NCBI GenBank assembly: GCA_900318465.1
Contig: ONKQ01000023.1
Location: 1-40,183 of the forward strand
Reading direction: 5' to 3'
DNA: 40,183 bases
From: an uncultured Bacteroidales bacterium
Lineage (GTDB): Bacteria > Bacteroidota > Bacteroidia > Bacteroidales > F082
In this document: piece by piece, positions 25,147 through 33,549 of the stretch
Numbering within the stretch: the first letter of the stretch is position 1
How the letters are laid out: the number at the start of each line of letters is the position of its first letter
Notes under the pieces: model-generated
What the model saw: only the letters and a program-made list of their open reading frames with translations
Told to the model about the DNA's origin: nothing
Database searches by the model: none
Program-made: the position numbers and the translations under genes

Positions 25147-25446
25147 TTACCAAAAATAAAAGAAACTCACCACGCGGCAAAACAGTTCCCGATACCAAGT
25201 CTGTTTCAGTTCCAAGTCGACATCCTTTGTGCGGCTGCGAAACACGTGGATGCGGTAGAAAAAGTTGTGCGACCGCCATTCGCGCAGCATCGACTCTATA
25301 TCACGCTGGCACACAGCCATTTCAGGAGACGATTGTCGCCTCACTGTTTCCAAAAACTCGCGCATTTCATCCTTGGTCCTCACCATGCTGGAGTCGAGGA
25401 TATGGGTGTTGGTTGGTGTTGTTATGGCGTTTTCGACGGGTATCAT
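25147..25446 (-). CDS. Small conserved-looking protein coupled to a MATE exporter
   Basis: This 99-residue protein is soluble, with no signal or membrane segment. It is rich in Arg and aromatic residues near the end and has a block HILDSSMVRTKDEMREF followed by RQSSPEM and REWRSHN. I do not recognise a characterised family, though the sequence reads like a genuine protein. Its ATG overlaps the stop of the MATE gene as ATGA (25443-25446), so the two are probably co-translated from one mRNA. A role linked to the exporter is possible but not shown. Confidence 0.7.
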   Translation of the reverse strand: MIPVENAITTPTNTHILDSSMVRTKDEMREFLETVRRQSSPEMAVCQRDIESMLREWRSHNFFYRIHVFRSRTKDVDLELKQTWYRELFCRVVSFFYFW

Positions 25447-26810
25447 TCTGCGGGACGAAACACATGGCGTTGAGTGAGCATAAGCAGGAAGGCCAACAAA
25501 GCACCCAAGACATCAGAGATGGTCATGGAAGCCCAAACGCCCGTGAGTCCGTTGCCGCCCGCATTGATGAAAATGGTGGGGACAACGTAAATCATCGGGG
25601 CGAGGAAAAGCACCTGTCGCGAGAGGCTGGTGACAATGGCAATCCAAGGCTTGTCGATGCTTTGGAAGAAGTTGGAATTGGTGATGGTGAAGCCCACCAA
25701 AGGGAACATCACCAACATGAAGCGCATGGCAGGCACGGCGATTTGGATGAGTTCGTCCTCCTTGGTAAAAGCACGGAGTAGAATCTGGGGAATGGTCAAA
25801 GCCAATAACGCTCCCGCCAAACCTATCAACACATTGACTTTCATGGTCAAAGTGTAGACGGATTTCAGCCTGTGTGGATGGCCTGCGCCATAGTTATAAC
25901 CCGCAATGGGCTGCATCCCCTGACAAACTCCGAGGATGAGCATCACGCTGAGGCTGCCAAAAGTGTTGACGATGCCGTATGCCCCCACAGCAAGGTCGCC
26001 GCCATAATGGATGAGTTGACGATTAAGCAAAGCCACCACACCCGAAGCCGCCACATTCATCAGGAAGGGACTCATGCCGATGAGCAGGATATTACGGAAG
26101 ATATAGAGTTTGGGCTTCCATGCATGACGACGGAAGCGGATGAAAGAACTGCGTTGCAGGAAATGCCAGATAGCGACGACACCCGTACAACTCATGGAGA
26201 TGGTAGTGGCCCATGCCGCACCAGCGATGCCCCAGTCCAAGGCGTAGATAAACAAAGCATCAAGAGCGATGTTGAGGATGGCACCGCTCACCATGATCCA
26301 CATTGATTTCTTGGGATAGCCTGTGGCTCGAATCAAACCTGTCAAGTTGAAGGTGACGGTGGTCATGAACATGCCAGGCAGCACAATGTCCATGTACTCG
26401 CGGGCGAAGGCGATGGTATCCGCCGAGGCACCGAACATGGTCAGAATCTTGTCCATGAAGATGTAACCACCTGTGACAAAAAGGAAACCGAAAATGAAAG
26501 TCAACAGCATACTATTGCCCAAAATGTCCTCGGCCCATTTGTAGTCCTTCTTGCCAAGCACAATCGACATTCGGGCAGAAGAGCCCACGCCCACCAACGA
26601 GCCAAAAGCATGGATGATGTTCATAATGGGCATGGTGATGGCCAAACCCGCAATGGCGAGCGCACCCACGCATTGCCCTAAAAACATGCGGTCGACAATG
26701 TTATAGACCGAAGCAATGATTTGGCTGACGATAGAAGGCAGTGCATACATCCATAGCAAACGGCGTATACTCTTGGTTTCTAATTCCTTAGTCCTGTCAA
26801 TCTGATTCAT
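25443..26810 (-). CDS. MATE family efflux transporter
   Basis: This 455-residue membrane protein has about 12 transmembrane segments in the two-bundle MATE pattern, for export of drugs or metabolites with sodium or proton exchange. Typical stretches are LPSIVSQIIASVYNIVDRMF near the start, GLAITMPIMNIIHAFG, NLTGLIRATGYPKKSM, GVCQGMQPIAGYNYGAG and FPLVGFTITNSNFFQSI. The start MNQIDRTKELETKS at 26810 is preferred to an upstream ATG that precedes the likely transcription start. A TAnnTTTG box lies at 26833-26840. The substrate cannot be predicted. Confidence 0.93.
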   Translation of the reverse strand: MNQIDRTKELETKSIRRLLWMYALPSIVSQIIASVYNIVDRMFLGQCVGALAIAGLAITMPIMNIIHAFGSLVGVGSSARMSIVLGKKDYKWAEDILGNSMLLTFIFGFLFVTGGYIFMDKILTMFGASADTIAFAREYMDIVLPGMFMTTVTFNLTGLIRATGYPKKSMWIMVSGAILNIALDALFIYALDWGIAGAAWATTISMSCTGVVAIWHFLQRSSFIRFRRHAWKPKLYIFRNILLIGMSPFLMNVAASGVVALLNRQLIHYGGDLAVGAYGIVNTFGSLSVMLILGVCQGMQPIAGYNYGAGHPHRLKSVYTLTMKVNVLIGLAGALLALTIPQILLRAFTKEDELIQIAVPAMRFMLVMFPLVGFTITNSNFFQSIDKPWIAIVTSLSRQVLFLAPMIYVVPTIFINAGGNGLTGVWASMTISDVLGALLAFLLMLTQRHVFRPAE

Positions 26811-26832
26811 ACCCTGACTGTTTTTGAGGGCG

Positions 26833-26840
26833 CAAAAGTA
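26833..26840 (-). promoter_or_regulatory. -7 box of the MATE gene
   Basis: TACTTTTG on the minus strand, 22 bp before the ATG at 26810. It lies just past the DUF2461 stop, so any -33 box would fall within that gene's end. Confidence 0.5.
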
Positions 26841-26859
26841 CAAAATTTCGGCGAAAAAG

Positions 26860-27525
26860 TTACTCCATGCGTACCGCCCGATTCAACCATTGGGAAAAAT
26901 CCTTGGTTTTCTCGAACTCGGTCAGCACCCAGTCGACGAGATGCGGATCGAAAAGTTGCTTGTCGCTCATCTCTTGCACAAGGAGCCAGTCGCGCTGCTT
27001 GAAGAGGTCGGCCTGCGGATGGTCTTTCGGATAGCCGTTGGGCACTCGTTTCATGGCACGACTCGTGTCAAGGTAGAAACCGTGGGCCTTGGCGATGTTT
27101 TCGGCCAAAGGCTCGCCATTGAAGAGAATTTCGTCGCGAATGGCCTTCAGCATGGCCGTGTCGGGCATGTACATCCCCGTGCAAAGCATGTTATGGCCAA
27201 AGTATTCCGACTCCTTTGCCTCCACATGGAAATAATAGCCCGCCAGCATCGACTTCTTGCCTTCGGGACAAACGAACACACCGAAATGGGTCTTGTAAGG
27301 TCGCTTGTCGGGCGAGAAACGTGTGTCGCGATAGAAGCGATAGGTGCAGTCCTTCAACGTCAGGCCTTTGCAATTGTCGTCAAACTTCTGCACACCGGCG
27401 ATAATCTGCTCGGCAAGGGCGTTGAAGTTGGCCTGCGCCTTCTGATATTCTTTCTTATGCTCTAAAAACCATGGTCGGTTGTTGTTGCAGAGAACGTTCT
27501 CCAAAAATGTTGTTATTTCTTCCAT
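26860..27525 (-). CDS. DUF2461 domain-containing protein
   Basis: This 221-residue protein matches the DUF2461 family along its length, with NNNRPWFLEHKKEYQKA near the N-terminus, YRFYRDTRFSPDKRPYKTHF in the middle and YYFHVEAKESEYFGHNM further on. Proteins of this family are found in many bacteria; their biochemical role is not known. No signal peptide, so probably cytoplasmic. It is 50 bp upstream of the MATE gene on the same strand, but the MATE gene appears to have its own promoter. Confidence 0.88.
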   Translation of the reverse strand: MEEITTFLENVLCNNNRPWFLEHKKEYQKAQANFNALAEQIIAGVQKFDDNCKGLTLKDCTYRFYRDTRFSPDKRPYKTHFGVFVCPEGKKSMLAGYYFHVEAKESEYFGHNMLCTGMYMPDTAMLKAIRDEILFNGEPLAENIAKAHGFYLDTSRAMKRVPNGYPKDHPQADLFKQRDWLLVQEMSDKQLFDPHLVDWVLTEFEKTKDFSQWLNRAVRME

Positions 27526-27559
27526 AGAATCAGTGTTTATATATATTTCTGCCGCTGCT

Positions 27560-27622
27560 CGTCATTGCGAAGAGGACGACGAAGCAAACAAACCTTGGAC
27601 TGCTTCGTGCCTCGCAGTGACG
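27560..27622. repeat. Dispersed inverted repeat, copy R4
   Basis: 63 bp, CGTCATTGCGAAGAGG to CGCAGTGACG, a slightly diverged and shortened copy of R1-R3, filling the gap between the DUF2461 and EEP-family genes. Confidence 0.8.
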
Positions 27623-27632
27623 CAAAGCGTCT

Positions 27633-28934
27633 TCATTGTTTCATTAGTTTAAGTGTCTCACAATAGCCACTTCCACTTTCCATCCGCAAAAGGTAGAACC
27701 CTTTGGCCAAGTCGCTGAGGTTCAACTCAAACTGTTGTTCGCCTTCGCCAAAAAAGCCAGTTTCCTTCGCCACCACCTGACCTTGAAGGGAATACACCTC
27801 AAACCTCATTGTTCCATCCTTAGGTTGATGGAAAAAGACTCGTACATCACCCTTCGTCGGATTGGGCGCGAGGGTAGCTTGCAAGGTGGGCTTATCATCT
27901 TCAGCGACACCCAATTTCACATCAACAGCAATCTTCATCGTCACCGGCAGATGGTCGGAGGCATCGAAGAGGGCTTCAGCCACCTCAACGGGAACAGCGG
28001 CGTTGCCATACTGGTTGACGCTTTGATTGAAGTGGTTGCCATCGTTGCCCACAGCATGATAAGAGTTCGGAACATAGCGCAAGTGGTTGTAACTGAATGC
28101 AATCTCGTCGGCCATCAAAATGAAGTCGAAACGGTCGTCGAGGCCGCCGGAAGAGAAGCACTCGTCAGAATAGCTCCGCGTGGACTGGGTGTGAAATCGG
28201 GTATACCGGTTGTTGCTGCTCCACTCTCCCACCCCGCCGACGCTATAAAGCGGATCGATGAAACAGATTTGGGGATTGCTATAGGTTTGGGTCAACAGCC
28301 GATAGCCGCTCTCACTTGCACCATACATATTGAAATCGCCCATAATCAACACGTTTTCAGAAGCATAATGTTGGTTCACATAATCCATCGCAATCTGCAT
28401 CAGCGCACGTCGCGAGGCTTCGTAGCCTTGTCCCGCCTTGGGATGTGCCACGATGCACACAAGTTTAATGGTGTCGCCAGCAGCCAAACTGGGTGTCTTC
28501 AGATAAAGTTCGTAAATATCGGTATCTCTCGGATTGGTGCGCAAAGCCACATGCTTTTTCAGTTCCATCTTGCGCGAGTCGTAGAAAATATGGTTGATGA
28601 TATTGCTATTCGCGTAGTTGATAATATTATCTGATTTCCAATAGTTTACACCATTTACATTCAGGTTGTGCCTCAAAAAATTGCTTTGCAACGCCGCCGT
28701 CGCGCCAAACTCGCACACGGTCAGGATGTCGGGCTTCACATAGTCCACAAGCGTTCTGACGCACTCATCCTTCCGCTGCGTGTTGTTGTTAGTCTCATAG
28801 CAGTCGGCAAAACCACTGTTGTAGTTGCCATAATACAACAAGTTATACTGCATCACGGTAAGGGTGTCTTGGGCTTGTGTCGGCAAAGCCATTCCAAAGA
28901 AACACAATATTAAAAGGAGTGTAGCGTTTTTCAT
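27633..28934 (-). CDS. Secreted endonuclease/exonuclease/phosphatase-family hydrolase with T9SS sorting domain
   Basis: This 433-residue protein has a signal peptide ending PTQAQ, then an EEP fold (DNase I, sphingomyelinase and phosphatase superfamily; about 23-345). Catalytic blocks are VMQYNLLYYGN, MGDFNMYG and ASDHLPV, supplying the Asn, Asp-Asn and Asp-His residues of the family. The last 80 residues are a T9SS type A sorting domain (LAPNPTKGD, then LSDLAKGFYLLRM), so it should be exported to the surface or released. Its target could be extracellular DNA or a phosphoester; the sequence does not distinguish them. Its -7 box overlaps the divergent promoter region of the lipoprotein pair. 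Confidence 0.88.
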   Translation of the reverse strand: MKNATLLLILCFFGMALPTQAQDTLTVMQYNLLYYGNYNSGFADCYETNNNTQRKDECVRTLVDYVKPDILTVCEFGATAALQSNFLRHNLNVNGVNYWKSDNIINYANSNIINHIFYDSRKMELKKHVALRTNPRDTDIYELYLKTPSLAAGDTIKLVCIVAHPKAGQGYEASRRALMQIAMDYVNQHYASENVLIMGDFNMYGASESGYRLLTQTYSNPQICFIDPLYSVGGVGEWSSNNRYTRFHTQSTRSYSDECFSSGGLDDRFDFILMADEIAFSYNHLRYVPNSYHAVGNDGNHFNQSVNQYGNAAVPVEVAEALFDASDHLPVTMKIAVDVKLGVAEDDKPTLQATLAPNPTKGDVRVFFHQPKDGTMRFEVYSLQGQVVAKETGFFGEGEQQFELNLSDLAKGFYLLRMESGSGYCETLKLMKQ

Positions 28935-28951
28935 TCGAGAAAAATTTTCAG

Positions 28952-28959
28952 CAAAAGTA
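28952..28959 (-). promoter_or_regulatory. -7 box of the EEP-family gene
   Basis: TACTTTTG on the minus strand, 17 bp before the ATG. Confidence 0.5.
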
Positions 28960-28964
28960 AGAAA

Positions 28965-28997
28965 TTTGGCGTGATATTTGAATAAATCCTATTTTTG
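28965..28997 (+). promoter_or_regulatory. Promoter of the lipoprotein pair
   Basis: TTTG (28965-28968), 21 bp, TATTTTTG (28990-28997), 16 bp before the ATG at 29014. Divergent from the EEP-family promoter only 5 bp away. Confidence 0.6.
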
Positions 28998-29013
28998 CAA
29001 CGCAAATATCATT

Positions 29014-29496
29014 ATGAAGAATTACATTAGAATCGGATTTTGGAGTCTTTTCTCCTTCCTGATGATGGCTCTGACCAGCTGTCACAAACCAGTAGAATCA
29101 GCCAACAAATTGCTTGCAGGACATTGGGGCTGTGAGCAATACGTCAGCTACCGCACCTTCGAGGACGGCACCGACCGCTGGGACACGCTGAATTATGAAG
29201 TGGGCCCGGGCAAGGGATATGAGGTGTTTTTCTATGAAGACGGCACAGGGCGATTGTTGCTGAACGACAGTCCCGCCTACATCAAAAAGTTCGATTGCAA
29301 CTTCGACTATGACACGGTGACCAAAAAACTCACGCTTTACAACACTTCGTGGATCCTTTCCATCTTTTCGAGCGAAACGAGTGCCGACATGGACATTGAG
29401 GAACTGACCGACAGCCGTTTGCAGTCTTCGTGGATCAACCATTTCTCCGAACCCACGCCGTTCTTTGAACGTTTCTTCCTAAAACGAATTGATTAA
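29014..29496 (+). CDS. Small lipocalin-like lipoprotein (first of a pair)
   Basis: This 160-residue protein has a signal peptide with lipobox ALTSC, so it is probably anchored in the outer membrane. The mature part begins LLAGHWGCEQY, a pattern found at the start of lipocalin-like beta-barrel domains, and ends FERFFLKRID. The downstream neighbour has the same layout (FVGTWGVEKIEYY to YVERAYLKRL), so the two look like diverged duplicates in one operon, 28 bp apart. Function unknown. The start at 29014 gives a standard lipoprotein signal; an earlier in-frame ATG begins at the promoter. Confidence 0.8.
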   Translation: MKNYIRIGFWSLFSFLMMALTSCHKPVESANKLLAGHWGCEQYVSYRTFEDGTDRWDTLNYEVGPGKGYEVFFYEDGTGRLLLNDSPAYIKKFDCNFDYDTVTKKLTLYNTSWILSIFSSETSADMDIEELTDSRLQSSWINHFSEPTPFFERFFLKRID

Positions 29497-29524
29497 CAAC
29501 AAAATAACTAAAATCACAATTACA

Positions 29525-30097
29525 ATGAAAAAAGTAAGCATTATCACTTTGTGCGTCCTTTGCGCCGCATTCTTTGCCTCTTGCAACAAGATTAGTTATA
29601 ACAACTTCGTTGGCACTTGGGGCGTTGAGAAAATCGAGTATTACAACATCGACTATGCCGGTAACCCTATTCCCGCCACCATGGAAACTTACACCTACAA
29701 CCCCGATGACATCGGACACGGCATCCAGTTGGTCTTCTTTGAGGACCAAAACGGCGAAATGCGCGACAACGACGTTGATTCTGTTCAGGTTGTGCAAGGC
29801 AATGATACGGTTTACGTCTACTGCCCTGACACGACCATCGTGACGAAATTCGTCTGTTCTTTCGACAAGCGCACCTCGACGCTTTACATGACCACCGAGA
29901 AAGACCCACGTCCCTACTCGTTAGACATTCACAACATGACCAACAATTCGTTCATCTACGAGAACGAGTATTGGGGCGACTATGTGGAAAGGGCCTACCT
30001 GAAACGCCTCAGCAATTCGACATCAAAGGAGACCGCGAGCAGAAGCCAATCATCGACACGGCCAAACAAACCGGGAGCATTTCTCAGGAGAAGATAA
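29525..30097 (+). CDS. Small lipocalin-like lipoprotein (second of a pair)
   Basis: This 190-residue protein has a signal peptide with lipobox FFASC. The mature part starts NKISYNNFVGTWGVEKIEYY, resembling lipocalin-like domains, and beta-rich sequence follows to YVERAYLKRL at about residue 160. The last 30 residues (SNSTSKETASRSQSS and onward) are Ser/Arg-rich and look like an appended tail rather than folded domain; the paralogue at 29014 lacks it. Function unknown. A strong bidirectional terminator follows. Confidence 0.8.
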   Translation: MKKVSIITLCVLCAAFFASCNKISYNNFVGTWGVEKIEYYNIDYAGNPIPATMETYTYNPDDIGHGIQLVFFEDQNGEMRDNDVDSVQVVQGNDTVYVYCPDTTIVTKFVCSFDKRTSTLYMTTEKDPRPYSLDIHNMTNNSFIYENEYWGDYVERAYLKRLSNSTSKETASRSQSSTRPNKPGAFLRRR

Positions 30098-30101
30098 AAA
30101 G

Positions 30102-30136
30102 AATGGCGGGTTTCACAAAGCCCGCCATTTTCATTT
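30102..30136. terminator. Bidirectional terminator between the lipoprotein operon and rlmI
   Basis: Stem AATGGCGGG (30102-30110) and CCCGCCATT (30121-30129) with a 10-nt loop, then TTCATTT on the plus strand; on the minus strand the stem is followed by CTTTTTATC. It lies between two convergent genes. Confidence 0.85.
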
Positions 30137-31340
30137 ATTCTACCATGAGTACCAATCCCTTCAGATAAGCCCCCTCGGGGTGGAAGATGTTGATGGGGTG
30201 ATCGGCAGGCTGCGACAATTGGCCCAAGATGCGCACATTGCGTTTGGCCTCGATTGCGGCAGCGGTAACGATGCCTTGGAAGGTAGACTTGTCGACGGCC
30301 TGCGAGCAACTGAAGGTGACAATCAAGCCGCCTTTTGAGACACGTTTGATGGCCTCGGCATTGATGAAACGATAGCCACCCAAGCCACGGTGCCGGTCTT
30401 GATGGCGTTTGGCAAACGCAGGCGGGTCGAGGATGATGATGTCGAAAGCACCTTCGCGCAGGTCTTTCACATAGTCTTTCATGTCGGCCACAACGCAGGG
30501 ATTATCCTCTTTCGAATAGCCATTGAGTTCGAGATTGGCCTCAGCCATGGCCAAAGCCTTCTTCGACGTGTCGACGGTGACGGCACGGTGGGCGCCACCT
30601 TTCAGAGCCGTGATAGAGAAACCGCCCGTATACCCGAAAGCATTGAGCACCGTCTTGCCCTCGGCCAACTGCCGAACCAGCTCGCGGTTGTCGCGCTGAT
30701 CGAGGAAAAAACCTGTTTTTTGTCCTTCTTCCCAATTGGGGAGATAGAGGCTGTCGTTCTCCAAAATCTTCTCATCAATCTGGCCGCCAAAGAGATAGCC
30801 GTCCTCAACCGCTTCGTCCTCCTTGCCCATACGTTGCATGGCCTCGGCACTTTTGTTGTAGATGGCTTGCAGGCCAAGCTCGTTCATTAGCTTTAGCGCA
30901 CGCACAATCTCTTTCAGATGGAGCGCCATGCCTTCGGTTTGGGCCTGCACCACAGCGGTATGACCATAAACGTCGACGATGAGGCCCGCCAACCCGTCGC
31001 CTTCGGAATGAACAAGGCGGTAGCAGTTGGTATGCAGATTGCCGACCAAGCCCATGCGCTTGCGCACCTCAAGGGCACGGTTGAGCTTGTCCAAAAAGAA
31101 CCATTCGTCGATCCTGCGGTTGTCGAAACTGAGCATCTTGACGGCGATGCTGTCCGACTCGCAAAAGCCCGTGCCAAGGATTTCGCCCTTATAGTCGGTG
31201 ACCGTGACTGTATCGCCAGCCTGAAGGCCTTCGGCGGCCTCGTGGATGGCACCTGAAAACACCCAAGGATGGAAACGGCGCAAGGCATCGTCTTTGCCCT
31301 GACCGAGTCGAATGACTGGATAGAAAGGTTTCTGTTGCAT
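30135..31340 (-). CDS. rlmI: Class I SAM-dependent rRNA methyltransferase, RlmI-like (23S rRNA m5C)
   Basis: This 401-residue protein has an N-terminal PUA domain (about 8-80, HPWVFSGAIHEAAEGLQAGD), a linking domain, and a Rossmann methyltransferase domain from about 190. SAM-binding and catalytic blocks are LNAFGYTGGFSITAL, VDTSKKALAMAEANLELNGY, IILDPPAFAK and FSCSQAV (catalytic Cys). RlmI methylates C1962 of E. coli 23S rRNA; the same site is inferred here. It is divergent from the adenine deaminase gene. Confidence 0.9.
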   Translation of the reverse strand: MQQKPFYPVIRLGQGKDDALRRFHPWVFSGAIHEAAEGLQAGDTVTVTDYKGEILGTGFCESDSIAVKMLSFDNRRIDEWFFLDKLNRALEVRKRMGLVGNLHTNCYRLVHSEGDGLAGLIVDVYGHTAVVQAQTEGMALHLKEIVRALKLMNELGLQAIYNKSAEAMQRMGKEDEAVEDGYLFGGQIDEKILENDSLYLPNWEEGQKTGFFLDQRDNRELVRQLAEGKTVLNAFGYTGGFSITALKGGAHRAVTVDTSKKALAMAEANLELNGYSKEDNPCVVADMKDYVKDLREGAFDIIILDPPAFAKRHQDRHRGLGGYRFINAEAIKRVSKGGLIVTFSCSQAVDKSTFQGIVTAAAIEAKRNVRILGQLSQPADHPINIFHPEGAYLKGLVLMVE

Positions 31341-31357
31341 TTCTTACGATTTTTCGG

Positions 31358-31365
31358 CAAAAGTA
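31358..31365 (-). promoter_or_regulatory. -7 box of rlmI
   Basis: TACTTTTG on the minus strand, 17 bp before the ATG. Confidence 0.5.
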
Positions 31366-31387
31366 CAGTTTTTTTCAAACGATTCCC

Positions 31388-31395
31388 TAATTTTG
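31388..31395 (+). promoter_or_regulatory. -7 box of ade
   Basis: TAATTTTG, 19 bp before the ATG. The rlmI -7 box lies where this promoter's -33 box would be, so the two divergent promoters overlap. Confidence 0.5.
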
Positions 31396-31414
31396 CACGA
31401 TAAAAGACAAGTTT

Positions 31415-33049
31415 ATGAGCAATAGTTTCACCATTGAAGGCCAGATTGTCGACCTTGTCAATTCAAGGGTATACCCTGGCGTAGTCGTCATCGAGGCCGG
31501 TAAAATCACCAAAATCAAGGAACAACCCGTTGACAACACACAATACATCATGCCCGGCTTCGTTGATGCGCACGTGCATATCGAAAGCTCGATGCTTGTA
31601 CCCTCGGAGTTCGCGAGATTGGCCGTCTGTCATGGCACGGTGGCCACCGTCAGCGACCCGCACGAAATCGCCAATGTGCTTGGCAAAAACGGCATCAGAT
31701 ACATGATCGAAAATGGCAGGAAAGTGCCGTTCAAGTTCTTCTTCGGCGCGCCAAGTTGTGTGCCCTCCACCGCCTTTGAAACGGCAGGAGCCACCCTCGA
31801 TGCCGACGACATTGAGGAATTGTTAGCCAGCGATGACATCTATTATCTCTCGGAGGTGATGAACTATCCCGGCGTCATCAACGAGGATCCCGAGCTGATG
31901 CGTAAAATCGCTGCCGCCAAAAAGCACGGAAAGCCCATCGACGGACACGCGCCAGCGGTGACAGGCGACAACTTGCAGAAGTACGTGAGTGCGGGCATCA
32001 CCACCGACCACGAGTGCTTCCGTCTGGCAGGAGCCTTGGAGAAAATCAGCCTCGGCATGAAAATCCTCATCCGCGAAGGCAGCGCAGCCCGCAACTTCGA
32101 AGCCTTGATACCTCTGATGGCCACCCACCCCGACAAGTTGATGTTCTGCTCCGACGACAAGCATCCCGACGAGTTGGACGACGTCCATATTGATGTGCTG
32201 GTGCGCAAGGCCATTGCACTGGGCTACGATGTGATGGATGTGTTAAGAGCGGCCTCGCTCAATGCCATCAGGCATTACAAACTCAATGTGGGCTTGTTGC
32301 AATTGGGCGACGACGCCGACTTTATCGTGGTCGACGACTTGCGCCATCCCGTCGCCAAACAGACCTATATCAGAGGAATGTTGGTGGCAGAAAACGGCGT
32401 GTCGAACATCAATTACAAGGAAACCCTGATTCCGAATATCTTCAAAGCGGAGTATATCCACGCCGACGACATCTTCCTGCCCGATGTGGGCAAGAAAATC
32501 AAAGTCATCCAATGCCGTGACGGACAACTGATTACCCAGTGTCTCGTTGCCCAGCCAAAGGTGGAAAACGGCGGCATCGTGAGCGACATTGAGCGTGACA
32601 TCTTAAAAATCGTGGTTGTCAACCGCTACCAACCCACCAAGCCCGCCGTGGCTTTTATCAAGGGCTTTGGGCTAAAGCGCGGTGCCTTGGCTTCGAGTGT
32701 GGCCCATGACAGCCACAACATCGTGGCAGTGGGTGTCACCGACAAGGACATCCTTCACGCCGTCAACCTGCTCATTGAACACACAGGCGGTGTGACGGCC
32801 TATTGCAGCACGGAGATGATAGCGGTGCCGTTGCCAGTGGCCGGACTGATGAGCAATGAAGACGGCTATGAGGTGGCGCTTGCCTACCAAAACGCCAATG
32901 CGCTTGCAAAACGTTTGGGTTCAACGCTTTATGCACCCTTTATGACTTTGTCGTTCATGGCCTTGCTGGTCATTCCTGAGTTGAAAATCGGCGACCAAGG
33001 CCTCTTTGACGTTACGAAATTTGCAATCACTTCAATTTATGAAGACTGA
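31415..33049 (+). CDS. ade: Adenine deaminase
   Basis: This 544-residue amidohydrolase converts adenine to hypoxanthine and ammonia in purine salvage. It has the metal-binding HVHIES after MPGFVDA, then GTVATVSDPHEIANVLG, the substrate region SCVPSTAFETAGA, DGHAPAV and TTDHEC. The late CSDDKHPDEL carries further metal or active-site Asp residues. The C-terminal Ade-specific domain (about 370-544) includes HDSHNIVAVG. Length is close to other Ade proteins. Its stop overlaps the next start as TGATG. Confidence 0.95.
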   Translation: MSNSFTIEGQIVDLVNSRVYPGVVVIEAGKITKIKEQPVDNTQYIMPGFVDAHVHIESSMLVPSEFARLAVCHGTVATVSDPHEIANVLGKNGIRYMIENGRKVPFKFFFGAPSCVPSTAFETAGATLDADDIEELLASDDIYYLSEVMNYPGVINEDPELMRKIAAAKKHGKPIDGHAPAVTGDNLQKYVSAGITTDHECFRLAGALEKISLGMKILIREGSAARNFEALIPLMATHPDKLMFCSDDKHPDELDDVHIDVLVRKAIALGYDVMDVLRAASLNAIRHYKLNVGLLQLGDDADFIVVDDLRHPVAKQTYIRGMLVAENGVSNINYKETLIPNIFKAEYIHADDIFLPDVGKKIKVIQCRDGQLITQCLVAQPKVENGGIVSDIERDILKIVVVNRYQPTKPAVAFIKGFGLKRGALASSVAHDSHNIVAVGVTDKDILHAVNLLIEHTGGVTAYCSTEMIAVPLPVAGLMSNEDGYEVALAYQNANALAKRLGSTLYAPFMTLSFMALLVIPELKIGDQGLFDVTKFAITSIYED

Positions 33050-33549
33050 TGGAACTGCGCCGTTGCCAACCTTCTGATTTACAAGCCGTCATCGACTTGA
33101 ACGAAACCATCTACGCTGCCTTGCCCGACAAGTCGGTGTTGCGTCACAACTCGCCTGAAATGATTGCTTCCTGCCTCGAAGAGCCGAATGTGACTTTGGG
33201 TGTATGGGATGGTAATTTGTTGGTAGCCATTGGGGTGCTTTATGTGCCGCAATGCATTGAAGAAGACCATTTCCACGACCTCGGGCTTCATGGCGACTAC
33301 CGTCCGGCCAACCAAAAGTTGTTCTTGGTGCGCGAGGGCTATCGAGGCTTAGGCTTGCAACGGCAACTCATCCGCGAAGTGGAAAAAGTCGCGATTTCGC
33401 GAGGCTACAACCTGCTTTGCACCACAGTTGCACCTAACAACGCATTCAGCATCAACAATTTCCTGAAAGAAGGCTACGTTTACGCCAAAACCGAAGAAAA
33501 ATATGGAGGGTTGGTAAGAAACCTTTATTACAAGACACTTACCTATTGA
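33049..33549 (+). CDS. GNAT family N-acetyltransferase
   Basis: This 166-residue protein has the GNAT fold, with acetyl-CoA binding loop around VREGYRGLGLQRQLIREVEK (about 92-111) and a late NNFLKEGYVY strand. The family acetylates small molecules or protein N-termini; the substrate here is unknown. The start overlaps the ade stop (TGATG at 33047-33051), indicating coupling. The 3' end overlaps the convergent esterase gene by 11 bp. Confidence 0.88.
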   Translation: MELRRCQPSDLQAVIDLNETIYAALPDKSVLRHNSPEMIASCLEEPNVTLGVWDGNLLVAIGVLYVPQCIEEDHFHDLGLHGDYRPANQKLFLVREGYRGLGLQRQLIREVEKVAISRGYNLLCTTVAPNNAFSINNFLKEGYVYAKTEEKYGGLVRNLYYKTLTY

